This document shows positions 24,437-33,508 of a DNA stretch of 56,487 bases, piece by piece. This DNA comes from JAHLMP01 sp964608845 (GTDB taxonomy: Archaea; Aenigmatarchaeota; Aenigmatarchaeia; GW2011-AR5; JAHLMP01). The notes below the pieces were generated by a model. The model was not told the origin of the DNA. It was given only the letters and a program-made list of their open reading frames with translations, and ran no database searches. The position numbers and the translations under genes were made by a program. The stretch covers positions 1 to 56,487 of the forward strand of contig CAZSPP010000008.1 in assembly GCA_964608845.1 (NCBI GenBank). Reading direction: 5' to 3'. Each line of letters starts with the position of its first letter. Position 1 is the first letter of the stretch.

Positions 24437-24498
24437 GTTTAAAAACTTTTGCAAAAATAAGTTTAGAAAATTTAATTATTCGTCTTCTAAAAATTTGG

Positions 24499-25485
24499 TT
24501 ATTCAAATTTTACTTTAAAGAGCTTTACTTCTCCTCCGAAATTCTTTACAAATTCAAAATGCTTTAATCCTGCTCCATTCAATAAAAACATTCTTGTAAA
24601 TAACGAATCTACAATTTCTTTTTGTATGTATATTATAAATTTTTTGTCTGGGCTAATCCAAATTGCTCCATCAATATCATATTTTTCATATGTCTTTTCT
24701 TTTATTGAATTTTGATCGAAATAAATTATTTTCTTTATCCTTGTAATATTTTCATTAATTTGTAGAAATGCTTCTAATTCATTTTCTTTTTCATAAATCA
24801 AAAATATTTCTTGTCTGCTCACCGGATATAAATAAAATGTTTTGTTTTCAATTTTTGTAGTACCTGTAAAATATATCGGAAGATAAAAATATTTTGTACC
24901 TGTTTTTGTTTTTGGCGACCATGTAGCAAAATAAGTCCACCACTGAGATTTTCCAAGTAAATCTTCAGAAGCTATATAATACATTGTATTGTTGCAATCA
25001 GGAATTAAATACCTTTTCAATATTTTTATCGCTTGTTCTTCACTATCTGTAAATAAAGTTGTTGCTATATCTTGAATTCTAGCGGTTGTTACATTTACAT
25101 ATTCTTTTCCATCTTTTGTAAACCTTTTTATTTTGAAATTTTCTATTCCTATGATATTTTTAATTTCCTCATCTGTTAAATTTCCTTCAATTGTTATAGT
25201 TCTTAAAGAGTTTTGAGAAGCCCCATCAAATACAACAGGCCTTTCAGCAATTCCTGTTATAAAGTGTCCAGGATCCCAATATGTTGCTATTACTGCACAT
25301 TTTGGAGTATTTTCTTTTATCCAATTGAGAGCAACCCACCAATTATCTGACAAAACAGTTCCTGAGTATAAAGATATTAAATAGCTTCGATAAAGAAAGA
25401 AACCTAAAATTGTGATAGTTAAGAATAAGGCTAATATTAAAAACACCCTCTCTTTATCTTCCATTGATATAATTTTTTCTTTCAT
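24499..25485 (-). CDS. Oligosaccharyltransferase AglB/STT3, C-terminal half
   Basis: A 328-residue protein with one transmembrane helix (about 14-34) and an extracytoplasmic globular domain. The STT3 catalytic signature appears as ATYWDPGHF in place of WWDYG-Y, within NTPKCAVIATYWDPGHFITG followed by RPVVFDGASQN. An N-terminal membrane half is encoded by the preceding gene, whose stop overlaps this start by four bases (ATGA). Together they total 774 residues, normal for a full AglB. A split into two polypeptides at the last membrane helix is unusual; the overlap suggests stable translational coupling rather than decay. Confidence 0.85.
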   Translation of the reverse strand: MKEKIISMEDKERVFLILALFLTITILGFFLYRSYLISLYSGTVLSDNWWVALNWIKENTPKCAVIATYWDPGHFITGIAERPVVFDGASQNSLRTITIEGNLTDEEIKNIIGIENFKIKRFTKDGKEYVNVTTARIQDIATTLFTDSEEQAIKILKRYLIPDCNNTMYYIASEDLLGKSQWWTYFATWSPKTKTGTKYFYLPIYFTGTTKIENKTFYLYPVSRQEIFLIYEKENELEAFLQINENITRIKKIIYFDQNSIKEKTYEKYDIDGAIWISPDKKFIIYIQKEIVDSLFTRMFLLNGAGLKHFEFVKNFGGEVKLFKVKFE

Positions 25486-26822
25486 TCTTTTTCACTCAAA
25501 TCAATTTTTACAAAATCCCATATTTTTGATAAAAATATTGAAAATAATAATGATAGTGGAGTAACCAAAAATATTGAAAATCTTATTGCATATAAACTTG
25601 CTATTAAGAATCCACCGCCCCATAAAGCAACATATATTAAGCACTCTAAATGTTTTCTTTTTTTGAAATATTCGAAAAACAAATATGCAAAAGAATAAAT
25701 CAATATTCCGAAGAACAAAAATGTTAATATTATTTCAAAGATATTCCTGGAATTTTCTCTGATAAGATAAATTCCAAGACTGTTTCCAACATTTTTAATT
25801 GTACCTCCAGTCATCATTTCTGCAACAGAAACATAAACATTCGGAAAATCTCTATCTTCGGATTTTAATTGAAACGATTCAAAAGGTCCGTTTAAAGTAA
25901 TATAAATAAACTCTGAACCTATTATTGGTATTGTTAATCCGAAGAATATTAATATTATAATGAAATAAGAAGTTATAATCCTTTTTGAAAATTTTAAAAA
26001 TTCTTTATTTTTTATTTCTGAAAGAATTGCTAAAAGACAAAATCCTGTTACAAAATAGAACAAATGCCATGATACCCATGTATAAGCAAGAGCAGCCATC
26101 GAAATTCCTGTTAATATGGAAAATATTATACTCTTTTTAATATTTCCGATTTTAGAAAAATTGTAAGCTTCAAAAAACAATGCTAGTGATATTAAAGGAA
26201 TTAGTAAAACAATAGCATCAGAATCTGGATCTCCTCCTAAGGATCTTGACATTATTGCTGGGTTAAAAACTACAAGAAAAGCTAAAAATATTCCAACCTT
26301 TTTATCAAAAAGTCTTTTTCCTATAAAATAACACGGAATAACTGCTAAGCTTGCCAAAAATGCTGGAAAGTATATTAAAAATCTCCAAAGCTCTAGGTTT
26401 GAATTGAAGATTTTTACCAAAAGATAGGAATATGCACCAAGATAATGATATAAATGCATTGTGTCTATTTTTCTAAATTCCGGAGCTTCCATTAATGTAT
26501 CATATTCCGGAAGTTTTCCATTATTTTCTATAATCATTTTCATATATCTATAATGCCAATAAGAATCAATGTTTCTAAGATAATTGTATCTAAAACCAAC
26601 AACCCTTACATAAAATGACAGAAGAAATATTGAAATTAATAAAATCGGCACATAATATTTTTTTATAAACTTATATAGAAATCCAATGTTTATGGTTATT
26701 TCTTTGTTAATTATGTTTTTTATTTTTTCATTTTTCGTATCTTTATTTTCAGAAGATTTGTTTTCTTCAAATTTGTTTTCATTTTCATCTTTTAAATCAT
26801 TTTCCGCCTTTTCTTCTGACAT
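25482..26822 (-). CDS. Oligosaccharyltransferase AglB/STT3, N-terminal membrane half
   Basis: A 446-residue polytopic GT-C glycosyltransferase. A charged cytoplasmic tail (1-45) is followed by about 11 helices. The first external loop has RNIDSYWHYRYMK (the D-x-x-W/Y-H-R signature that binds metal and acceptor), the second acidic motif is GGDPDSDA, and an SVAEMMTGG motif corresponds to the SVSE/TIXE loop. It transfers lipid-linked glycan to Asn-x-Ser/Thr on surface proteins, together with the C-terminal half encoded next. Likely substrates include the Asn-rich surface proteins at 48-54 kb. Confidence 0.87.
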   Translation of the reverse strand: MSEEKAENDLKDENENKFEENKSSENKDTKNEKIKNIINKEITINIGFLYKFIKKYYVPILLISIFLLSFYVRVVGFRYNYLRNIDSYWHYRYMKMIIENNGKLPEYDTLMEAPEFRKIDTMHLYHYLGAYSYLLVKIFNSNLELWRFLIYFPAFLASLAVIPCYFIGKRLFDKKVGIFLAFLVVFNPAIMSRSLGGDPDSDAIVLLIPLISLALFFEAYNFSKIGNIKKSIIFSILTGISMAALAYTWVSWHLFYFVTGFCLLAILSEIKNKEFLKFSKRIITSYFIIILIFFGLTIPIIGSEFIYITLNGPFESFQLKSEDRDFPNVYVSVAEMMTGGTIKNVGNSLGIYLIRENSRNIFEIILTFLFFGILIYSFAYLFFEYFKKRKHLECLIYVALWGGGFLIASLYAIRFSIFLVTPLSLLFSIFLSKIWDFVKIDLSEKE

Positions 26823-26862
26823 AAAATTTTATTCGGCATAAAAATTTAAAAGAGAAGTAAAA

Positions 26863-27510
26863 TCATAAGTTCTTTATTCTTGCAAGTATTTGTTTAAAAA
26901 GAAAATCCACTCCTCCTATTTTAGGCATTCCGTGACCCGGTAAAAGATATTTCACATCAAGCTTAGAAAGTTTTATTATAGACCTTTTCAAATCTTCTTT
27001 ATTTCCATTTGGAAGATCACTTCTCCCTATGCTATCCGCAAATATAGTATCTCCAGAAATTAATATCTTTTTATTTTTTTCATATAGACATATAGAGCCA
27101 GGGGTATGTCCAGGAGTTGAGATTACTGTAAATGTAAAGTTTTTTGTTTTTATTTTATCGTTTTCGTTTAATATTTTGTCAACAGTAACGCTTTTCATTT
27201 TCTTTCCAAAATATTCCGCTAATGTTCCATTTCCAGATTCTATAGCATCCTTATCATTTTTATGAATAGCTATCTCTGCTTTACATAAATCTCTAAAGCT
27301 TTTATCTGCTCCTACATGATCATAATGACAATGGGTATTTATTATTGTATGAATCTTTTCAAAATCTATTCCTAAGTTTTCGAACTCTTCCTTTATTTCG
27401 TTAAAGAATATTCCTGTGCCAACATCAACTAAAATCTCTTTATCTATTAAATATATGTTAGAATCATATCCTATTCCGCCTGTAAGAATTATTCCTTTCA
27501 AAACCTGCAT
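26863..27510 (-). CDS. Metallo-beta-lactamase-fold hydrolase (glyoxalase II-like)
   Basis: A 215-residue MBL-fold protein. Metal ligands are THCHYDH (about 59-65), the second His in TPGHTPGS (about 133), Asp in ISGDTIFADSIGRSDL and His in LLPGHG near the C-terminus. The GRSDLPNG segment resembles the glyoxalase II/persulfide dioxygenase-like subgroup. It probably hydrolyses a thioester or related substrate; the actual one cannot be told. It is divergent from the Hel308 gene, 50 bases apart. Confidence 0.85.
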   Translation of the reverse strand: MQVLKGIILTGGIGYDSNIYLIDKEILVDVGTGIFFNEIKEEFENLGIDFEKIHTIINTHCHYDHVGADKSFRDLCKAEIAIHKNDKDAIESGNGTLAEYFGKKMKSVTVDKILNENDKIKTKNFTFTVISTPGHTPGSICLYEKNKKILISGDTIFADSIGRSDLPNGNKEDLKRSIIKLSKLDVKYLLPGHGMPKIGGVDFLFKQILARIKNL

Positions 27511-27560
27511 ATAAAGTTATAAACAAAAAAATATTTAATATCTTTTGTTAGAACAAACAA

Positions 27561-29678
27561 ATGATTAAAATGAAAGAGTTAATTGAAAATCTTCTAAAAA
27601 TTTCTGGTTTTAGAGAATTGAATCCTGTGCAAAAAGAAGCAATAAATAAGGGTTTGTTAGAAAATAAAAATTTTATAATAGCTTCTCCAACAGCAAGCGG
27701 AAAAACATTTGCAGCAGAACTTGCAATGATAAAAACAATTTTAGAGGAAAGAAAAAAGGTTGTTTATATTGTTCCTTTAGTTGCATTAGCAGCAGAAAAA
27801 TATAACAATTTCAGAAAAAAATATGAAGAAATGAAGATAAAGGTTGCTTTGTCAATAGGAGATTTTGATAACTCAGACCCGTGGCTAAAGGAATATGACA
27901 TAATTGTATGTTCTAATGAAAAATTGGATTCTTTAATAAGGCATGGAGCAGAATGGATTAATGATGTTGGTTTGGTTGTATGCGATGAAATACATTTAAT
28001 AAATGATGAAAGTAGAGGACCAACATTAGAAATTTTAATAACAAAATTAAGAGAGATTTCAAATGCAAGAATAATAGCTCTTTCTGCAACTATTAAAAAT
28101 ATAGAAGATTTGGCAAATTGGTTAAATGCAAATTACATAGTTTCTGATTGGAGACCGGTAAAGCTTTACGAAGGTATATTTTTTGAAGGAAGATTAGAGT
28201 TTCCTAACTGGAAGAAATATGAGTTAGATAAAGATGATGCAGAAAAGGCTATTGTAAAAAATACATTAAAAATGAATAAGCAGTGTATAATATTTGTAGG
28301 AACAAGAAAATCTTCTGAAAAGCTTGCAAAAGAATTGAAAGATACTGTAAAAAATTTTTTGACAGAAAATGAAAAAGAAAAACTAAAAGAAATATCAGAA
28401 GAAATATTGAATGTTTTGGAATATCCTTCAGAGCAATGCAAGTTATTAGCGGAATGTGTAAAATCTGGGATAGCATTTCATCATGCCGGACTTTTAGGAA
28501 AACAAAAATTTATTATAGAAGAGGCTTTTAGGAAAAGAATAATAAAAGTTATAACAGCAACACCAACATTAGCAATGGGCGTTTCTCTACCTGCTTTTAG
28601 AGTTATAATAAGAGATGTTAAAAGATATTATTCAAGATTAGGATACTCTTATATTCCGATTTCAGAGTATAAGCAAATGTCAGGAAGGGCAGGAAGACCA
28701 GAATATGATGAATGGGGAGAATCTATATTAATAGCAAGAAATTTTAGTGAAGCAAGAAAATTATATGAGCATTACATTTTAGGGGAATCTGAAGAAATTT
28801 ATTCTAAACTTTTTTTAGAGCCGATATTAAGAATTCAAACGCTTTCTTTAATAGCTTCTGGTATGTATCCTACTATTGAAGATATAAGGAGATTCTTTTC
28901 AAAAACATTTTTTGCAAGCCAATATGGTGATATAGAAAGAATAATGGAAAAAATAGAAAGGATTATTGATTTATTAATAAAGTGGAAGTTCGTAAAAGAA
29001 AGAGAAAAAATATTTGAAGCAACAAGATTAGGTGAAAGAGTTGATAAGCTTTACATAGATCCTTTTACTGCATGGTATTTTATATCAAATCTTATGAGAA
29101 AAAAGCATGAAAAATTGAAAGAGATAGCTTATCTTTTACTTATTTCAAGAGCATTGGAGATGATGCCTTTACCGAACGTAAAATCTAAAGAGTTTGACGA
29201 ACTTTCAAAAATAGCGGAAAAGGAGGTATTTTTTGAAAAAGTTCCTGATGCTTGGGAAGATGAATTTGATGATTTTGTGAGAGCGCTAAAGTTGGCAATT
29301 GCATTTAAAAACTGGATAGAAGAAAAAACAGAAGCAGAGATATTGGAAGATTTTGGTATTACTCCGGGAGAGCTAATGGCAAGACTAGAAATAGCTGATT
29401 GGTTATTATATTCTGCTTATGAGCTTTCAAATATTTTGCATTTAAAAATACATAAAAAGATTATAAAAAAACTAAGGATAAGAATGAAATACGGTATAAA
29501 AGAAGAACTATTGCCTTTAATAAGCATTAAAGGAATAGGAAGAATTAGAGCTAGAAAATTATATAATAACGGAATAAGAAGTATAGATGATGTAAGAAAA
29601 ACACCTTTAAATATATTAGAAAATATTATTGGAAAGAAAACAGCGAAACAAATAAAAGAAGAGGTAGAGAATAGCTAA
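27561..29678 (+). CDS. hel308: Hel308-type DNA repair helicase
   Basis: A 705-residue superfamily 2 Ski2-like helicase. It has a Q motif near FRELNPVQKEAI, Walker A ASPTASGKTFAAE (about 42-54), DEIH (about 142-145) instead of the common DEVH, SATIKN, and motif VI QMSGRAGRPEYDEWGE. A winged-helix and ratchet domain spans about 430-600, and a C-terminal helix-hairpin-helix unit (LISIKGIGRIRARKLYNNG) lies near 650-670. It unwinds lagging-strand forks and aids repair at stalled forks. Length and domains are complete. Confidence 0.93.
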   Translation: MIKMKELIENLLKISGFRELNPVQKEAINKGLLENKNFIIASPTASGKTFAAELAMIKTILEERKKVVYIVPLVALAAEKYNNFRKKYEEMKIKVALSIGDFDNSDPWLKEYDIIVCSNEKLDSLIRHGAEWINDVGLVVCDEIHLINDESRGPTLEILITKLREISNARIIALSATIKNIEDLANWLNANYIVSDWRPVKLYEGIFFEGRLEFPNWKKYELDKDDAEKAIVKNTLKMNKQCIIFVGTRKSSEKLAKELKDTVKNFLTENEKEKLKEISEEILNVLEYPSEQCKLLAECVKSGIAFHHAGLLGKQKFIIEEAFRKRIIKVITATPTLAMGVSLPAFRVIIRDVKRYYSRLGYSYIPISEYKQMSGRAGRPEYDEWGESILIARNFSEARKLYEHYILGESEEIYSKLFLEPILRIQTLSLIASGMYPTIEDIRRFFSKTFFASQYGDIERIMEKIERIIDLLIKWKFVKEREKIFEATRLGERVDKLYIDPFTAWYFISNLMRKKHEKLKEIAYLLLISRALEMMPLPNVKSKEFDELSKIAEKEVFFEKVPDAWEDEFDDFVRALKLAIAFKNWIEEKTEAEILEDFGITPGELMARLEIADWLLYSAYELSNILHLKIHKKIIKKLRIRMKYGIKEELLPLISIKGIGRIRARKLYNNGIRSIDDVRKTPLNILENIIGKKTAKQIKEEVENS

Positions 29679-29741
29679 ATAAAAGTTTTTATCTTCAATA
29701 AAAGAATGAAATATAATTGGGTTTTGTTAAAAAAGATTGAA

Positions 29742-30326
29742 ATGAACGAGAAAAAAGAAAAAAAAGAGATAATAATTGAAAAAAGAGTAAAAATACCAGA
29801 AGGAGTAGAGATAAATATAGATGGAAAAAGAATTGAAGTAAAAGGCTTAAAAGGTACTGTAGTTAAAGATTTTTCTAATCCGACTTTTGACAAAGAGGTA
29901 AAAATAGAAAGGGTTGGAGACGAGGTTGTAATATCAGCTAAAAAATCGAGAAGAAAAATTAAAGCTTTTATAGGAACCATCTTAGCAAAAATAAAAAATA
30001 TGTTTATTGGAGTGACCAAAGGATATAGATATGAAATGAAAATATATTATGTTCATTTCCCTATTTCTGTGGAAACTAAAAAAATAGGAGACGAGACAGA
30101 AATAATAATAAAAAACTTTTTGGGAGAGAAAAAACCTAGAAAGGTAAGTGTTAAAGGTGTAGAGGTAGAGGTTTCAAAAGACACAATAATACTACGTGGT
30201 CCAGATAACGAAGCCCTAGGAAATGCTGCTGGAAAAATAGAATATGTAACAAAGATAAAAGGTAAAGATAGAAGAGTTTTTAATGATGGAATATTTTTAT
30301 TTAAAAAAGAAATAGATACTGGGTGA
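29742..30326 (+). CDS. rpl6: Large ribosomal subunit protein uL6
   Basis: A 194-residue protein with two alpha/beta repeats. The first has KIPEGVEINIDGKRIEVKGLKGTV and the second the GVTKGYRYEMKIYYVHFP and LGEKKPRKV blocks. The end, GKDRRVFNDGIFLF, is typical of archaeal uL6. It contacts the sarcin-ricin loop region. The ATG at 29742 suits the family; an ATG at 29706 would add 12 residues. It heads a plus-strand ribosomal operon: uL6, eL32, uS3, eL19, uL18, apart from uS3 the order of the archaeal spc operon. Confidence 0.93.
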   Translation: MNEKKEKKEIIIEKRVKIPEGVEINIDGKRIEVKGLKGTVVKDFSNPTFDKEVKIERVGDEVVISAKKSRRKIKAFIGTILAKIKNMFIGVTKGYRYEMKIYYVHFPISVETKKIGDETEIIIKNFLGEKKPRKVSVKGVEVEVSKDTIILRGPDNEALGNAAGKIEYVTKIKGKDRRVFNDGIFLFKKEIDTG

Positions 30327-30330
30327 AAAA

Positions 30331-30705
30331 ATGTCTAAGAAAAAGAAATTTTTTAGAAGATTATATTTCATAAAAAGGTTAGGAGAAAAGTGGAGAAGAC
30401 CTAGAGGAAGACAAAATAAATTAAGATTAGAGAAAAAAGGTAAAGGTAAACGAGTCAAAATTGGTTTCGGTTCTCCAAAAAGTGAAAGGAAGAAAATAAT
30501 AAGAATATTTTCTAAGAAAGATATCGAGAATCTAAAGAATTTGAAATTGGATCCAAAAAATAATATAATACTTATCGCTTCTTCAGTTGGAAAAAAGAAA
30601 AGGGAAGAGTTAAAAAATTTGTTATTAGATATATTTCCTGAATTAAAAATAAAGAATTTGAAGATTTCGAAAAAAGAAATTAAGAAACAAGATGATAACA
30701 AATGA
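30331..30705 (+). CDS. rpl32e: Large ribosomal subunit protein eL32
   Basis: A 124-residue basic protein with the L32e core: FFRRLYFIKRLGEKWRRPRG followed by a kgkg-VKIGFGSPKSERKK segment, then a beta/alpha part. A typical archaeal eL32 is 125-240 residues; this is the short form. It starts four bases after uL6 with a GGGTGA ribosome-binding site inside the uL6 end, and overlaps uS3 by four bases (ATGA), so translation is coupled. Confidence 0.9.
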   Translation: MSKKKKFFRRLYFIKRLGEKWRRPRGRQNKLRLEKKGKGKRVKIGFGSPKSERKKIIRIFSKKDIENLKNLKLDPKNNIILIASSVGKKKREELKNLLLDIFPELKIKNLKISKKEIKKQDDNK

Positions 30706-31361
30706 AAGAGAAACTATTTATAGAGGATGCAAAAAAATATGTACAAATAGAGGAATTTTTGAAGAAAGAGTTATCAGAAGCTAAGCCAGGAAGCATAGAT
30801 ATTCAAGATACTCCTCTAGGAACAAGAATAACCATCTACACTTTAAATCCAGGTCTTGTTATAGGAGTAGGGGGAGAAAAGATTTCTAGTATTGTAAAAA
30901 AATTGGAAGAGATGGGAATAAGCAATCCACAAATTGATGTACAAAAGATAAAAAATCCATTTTTAGACCCAGAAATAGTTGCCCAATATATTGCAGAAGC
31001 TATTGAAAAAGGTATAAATTATAAGAAAGTTGCAAATTATTATTTAGACAAAGTAATGAAGGCTGGAGCAAAGGGATGCGAAATAATAATTTCTGGGAAG
31101 ATTGCTGGAGAAAAGGCAAGCACACAAAAGTTTTATGCAGGATTTGTTGAAAAAAGCGGTACAAGAGAGAATGTTTTAAAAGGTTTTAAAACAACTACAC
31201 CAAAGGTAGGAGTAATAGGAATAAAGGTGTTTATAAGTATAGATAAATCTTCTCATAAAAAAACCGATACAGAAATAACAGGTTCAGATGAAAAAGTAGA
31301 AGAAATAAAAGAAGAAGACACAAGTAAAATTTCTATAAGTGAGGAAGGTGATAAAGAATGA
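30702..31361 (+). CDS. rps3: Small ribosomal subunit protein uS3
   Basis: A 219-residue protein. An N-terminal type II KH domain has PGLVIGVGGEKISSIVKK, followed by NPQIDVQKIKNPFLDPEIVA. The C-terminal domain has MKAGAKGCEIIISGKIAGEKAS and KVGVIGIKVFI. A Glu/Asp/Ser-rich tail of about 40 residues ends the protein. It helps form the mRNA entry channel. In archaea uS3 normally follows uL22 in another operon; here it is inserted between eL32 and eL19 with four-base overlaps on both sides, while uL22 stands alone at 40.8 kb. Confidence 0.94.
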   Translation: MKEKLFIEDAKKYVQIEEFLKKELSEAKPGSIDIQDTPLGTRITIYTLNPGLVIGVGGEKISSIVKKLEEMGISNPQIDVQKIKNPFLDPEIVAQYIAEAIEKGINYKKVANYYLDKVMKAGAKGCEIIISGKIAGEKASTQKFYAGFVEKSGTRENVLKGFKTTTPKVGVIGIKVFISIDKSSHKKTDTEITGSDEKVEEIKEEDTSKISISEEGDKE

Positions 31362-31783
31362 ACATAAGTAATCAAAGGAAGATGGCTGCCAAAATATTAA
31401 AGTGCGGTTTGGATAGGGTTTGGATAGATCCTAAGAGGGTGAAAGATGTTTCTCAAGCAATAACAAGAAAGGATATTAGAAGATTAATATCATCAGGAGT
31501 AATAAAAAAGCTTCCTAAGAAGGGAAATGCAAAAAATGTAAAAAGAAAAAGAAGAGGACCGGGAAGCAGGAAAGGAAATAGGGCCGATAGACACAAGAAA
31601 AGATGGATGATTACCATAAGAGCATTAAGAAGACATTTAAGAAAATTAAAAACCTCTGGAAAAATATCAAACAAAATTTATAGGGAATTATATAAAAAGG
31701 CAAAGTCAGGAATGTTTAAAAGCAAAGCCGAATTAGACCTATATATAAAAAGAGAAATTTTAGAAAAAGAATTAGAAAAATAA
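31358..31783 (+). CDS. rpl19e: Large ribosomal subunit protein eL19
   Basis: A 141-residue strongly basic, helical protein. It has the opening NISNQRKMAAKILKCGLDRVWIDP, the RKDIRRLISSGVIKK block, RGPGSRKGNRADRHKKRWM, and the C-terminal YRELYKKAKSGMFKSKAEL helix. It lies at the surface of the large subunit and forms an intersubunit bridge. It overlaps the uS3 stop by four bases and is followed 16 bases later by uL18. Confidence 0.95.
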   Translation: MNISNQRKMAAKILKCGLDRVWIDPKRVKDVSQAITRKDIRRLISSGVIKKLPKKGNAKNVKRKRRGPGSRKGNRADRHKKRWMITIRALRRHLRKLKTSGKISNKIYRELYKKAKSGMFKSKAELDLYIKREILEKELEK

Positions 31784-31799
31784 GTTTAAAGTGTTTGAT

Positions 31800-32366
31800 A
31801 TGTTCAGAAAATTGAAAAGAAGAAAAATTAAAAAAACAGATTATTATCAGAGATTAGAGTTATTAAAATCTGGAAAATTAAGATTAGTGGTTAGAAAGTC
31901 ATTAAATAACATGCTTGCTCAAATCGTTAAGTACGATCCGAAAGGAGATAAGGTTTTAGTTTCTGCAATGACAAAAGAACTAAAAAAATATGGTTGGCTT
32001 GGTGGAAATAATGTTTGCTCGGCATATCTTACAGGCCTTTTAATAGGATATAAGGCAAAAAAATTAGGAATAAATGAAGCAATACTTGATATAGGTCTTC
32101 ATAGGTCTATAAAAGGTTGTAAAATTTATGCTTTAGTGAAAGGTTGTTTAGATGCTGGGCTAAACGTTCCTGTAGGAGAAGAGATGCTTCCTAATGAAGA
32201 TAGAATATTAGGAAAACATATAGAAAAATACGCTAAGATTCTTAAAGAAGAAGGAAAATATGAAAAAAGGTTTTCCAAGTATATAGAAAAAGGATTAGAT
32301 GCAGAAAATATTTCTGGACATGTAAATGAAGTAATGAAAAAAATAAAAGAAGCTTTTGGTAATTAA
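31800..32366 (+). CDS. rpl18: Large ribosomal subunit protein uL18
   Basis: A 188-residue 5S-rRNA-binding protein. It has KKTDYYQRLELLKSGKLRLVVRKS, LAQIVKYDPKGDKVLVSA, TGLLIGYKAKKLG, ILDIGLHRSIKGCKIYALVKG and a C-terminal GHVNEVMKKIKEAF. The ATG at 31800 is preferred, with GTG at 31791 as an alternative. It is the last gene of the operon: uS5, uL30 and uL15, which normally follow in archaea, are absent here. It is convergent with prefoldin, 12 bases apart. Confidence 0.94.
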   Translation: MFRKLKRRKIKKTDYYQRLELLKSGKLRLVVRKSLNNMLAQIVKYDPKGDKVLVSAMTKELKKYGWLGGNNVCSAYLTGLLIGYKAKKLGINEAILDIGLHRSIKGCKIYALVKGCLDAGLNVPVGEEMLPNEDRILGKHIEKYAKILKEEGKYEKRFSKYIEKGLDAENISGHVNEVMKKIKEAFGN

Positions 32367-32378
32367 ACTAAAAGGTTT

Positions 32379-32825
32379 TTACTTTTCTTTGTCAACTTTT
32401 ATACTTAATAGTTTTTGGATTCTTTTTTCTATATCTTCCATTTTCTTAGCTTGCGTTTCGATACTCATGTTAATTTTTTCTAATGTATTTTCCATTTTTT
32501 CAATTTTTTTATTTAGAAATTTTTTAGCATCTTCTATATTTTTTTCTTGAATTATTCCAGAGCCTATGTTTACAAAAACTTTATCTTTTTCTGATATATT
32601 TCCTCTTAAAAAGATATCGCTTCCTATAGAAAACCATATTTCATTTTGATTTTTTAACTCAGAAATTTTATCTATTGTTTCTATACTTTTTTTAACTTCT
32701 TCTATACTTTCTTTTATTATTTCTCTTTGTGAAATAATGTTTTCTATCTGTTCTTGTATAATTTTGTATTTTATGTACTCACCTCTCACTTTTTCTTCTA
32801 TTTCTTCTTTTGATAATTCTTTCAT
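32379..32825 (-). CDS. pfdA: Prefoldin subunit alpha
   Basis: A 148-residue protein: N-terminal coiled coil (about 1-50), central beta-hairpin region with WFSIGSDIFLRGNISEKDKVFVNIGSGI (about 65-95), and C-terminal coiled coil with repeated EKMENTLEKINMSIE. The beta block G-x-x-x-FL-x-G and VFVNIGSG-I identifies the alpha subunit, which joins beta subunits to hand unfolded proteins to the thermosome. The ATG at 32825 has a GAGGTG site upstream; a GTG at 32834 overlaps aIF6. It is the last gene of the eS19-PDCD5-eL39-eL31-aIF6 operon, as commonly seen in archaea. Confidence 0.88.
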   Translation of the reverse strand: MKELSKEEIEEKVRGEYIKYKIIQEQIENIISQREIIKESIEEVKKSIETIDKISELKNQNEIWFSIGSDIFLRGNISEKDKVFVNIGSGIIQEKNIEDAKKFLNKKIEKMENTLEKINMSIETQAKKMEDIEKRIQKLLSIKVDKEK

Positions 32826-32826
32826 T

Positions 32827-33477
32827 TTACCCACCTCTTAACAAAACCTCTTCTATTTTAGCCATTTCTATTCCTGTCGTTTTTGGAGATATTAGAGCGA
32901 AATTTGAGTTTGCTATAATACACGAGCCAACATAATATGATCCAAAGTTTGCTGTACCCGTATCAACCTTTACTTTCAAAACCTTTTCAATCTTTTTTAT
33001 TTCATCTTCATCCATTAATGGAGAAACAAGACAACCTCTATTAGTTGCAATTCCCAAGGAGCCTATAACCATATATTTCTTAGAAGCTATTTGACAATCT
33101 AATCCAAAAAATCTTTCTATCTTTTCTTTCAAATTTTTTATTAAATAAGAAATTATACAGCCTTTATCATTCATAAGTAAAAGATTTCCCAGTGCAGTAT
33201 ATTTTGTATTAAGAAAATAAACATTTTCGTCAATTCTCTCTAGTTCTTTTTTTATATAAGGAATATCACCTGAAACCAAAATACCAGAAGAATTTCCTGT
33301 ACAGAAGATTCCAACTAAGTTTGTATTTGCAACAGTATTTTTAATTATTTTAATTTTTTCTGTAAAATTTTTTGGCATTTCTATATACTTTCCGATAAAA
33401 ACATATTTTTCAGTTGCGAATCCATATAATCCTAAGTTAAAATCTTTATTAAAATCTGTTGTTATTATTTTTGGCAT
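32827..33477 (-). CDS. Translation initiation (ribosome anti-association) factor aIF6
   Basis: A 216-residue protein made of five repeated alpha/beta modules (pentein fold). Repeated elements include LVGIFCTGNSSGILVS, YTALGNLLLMNDKGCIIS, GSLGIATNRGCLVSPL and YVGSCIIANSNFALISP. It binds the 50S subunit near uL14 and prevents premature joining with 30S. The ATG at 33477 is preferred; another lies nine bases upstream. It sits between eL31 and prefoldin alpha, the conserved archaeal arrangement, which supports the call. Confidence 0.92.
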   Translation of the reverse strand: MPKIITTDFNKDFNLGLYGFATEKYVFIGKYIEMPKNFTEKIKIIKNTVANTNLVGIFCTGNSSGILVSGDIPYIKKELERIDENVYFLNTKYTALGNLLLMNDKGCIISYLIKNLKEKIERFFGLDCQIASKKYMVIGSLGIATNRGCLVSPLMDEDEIKKIEKVLKVKVDTGTANFGSYYVGSCIIANSNFALISPKTTGIEMAKIEEVLLRGG

Positions 33478-33508
33478 AAAAAACATCTAATCCAAAAATC
33501 GGTTTTTA

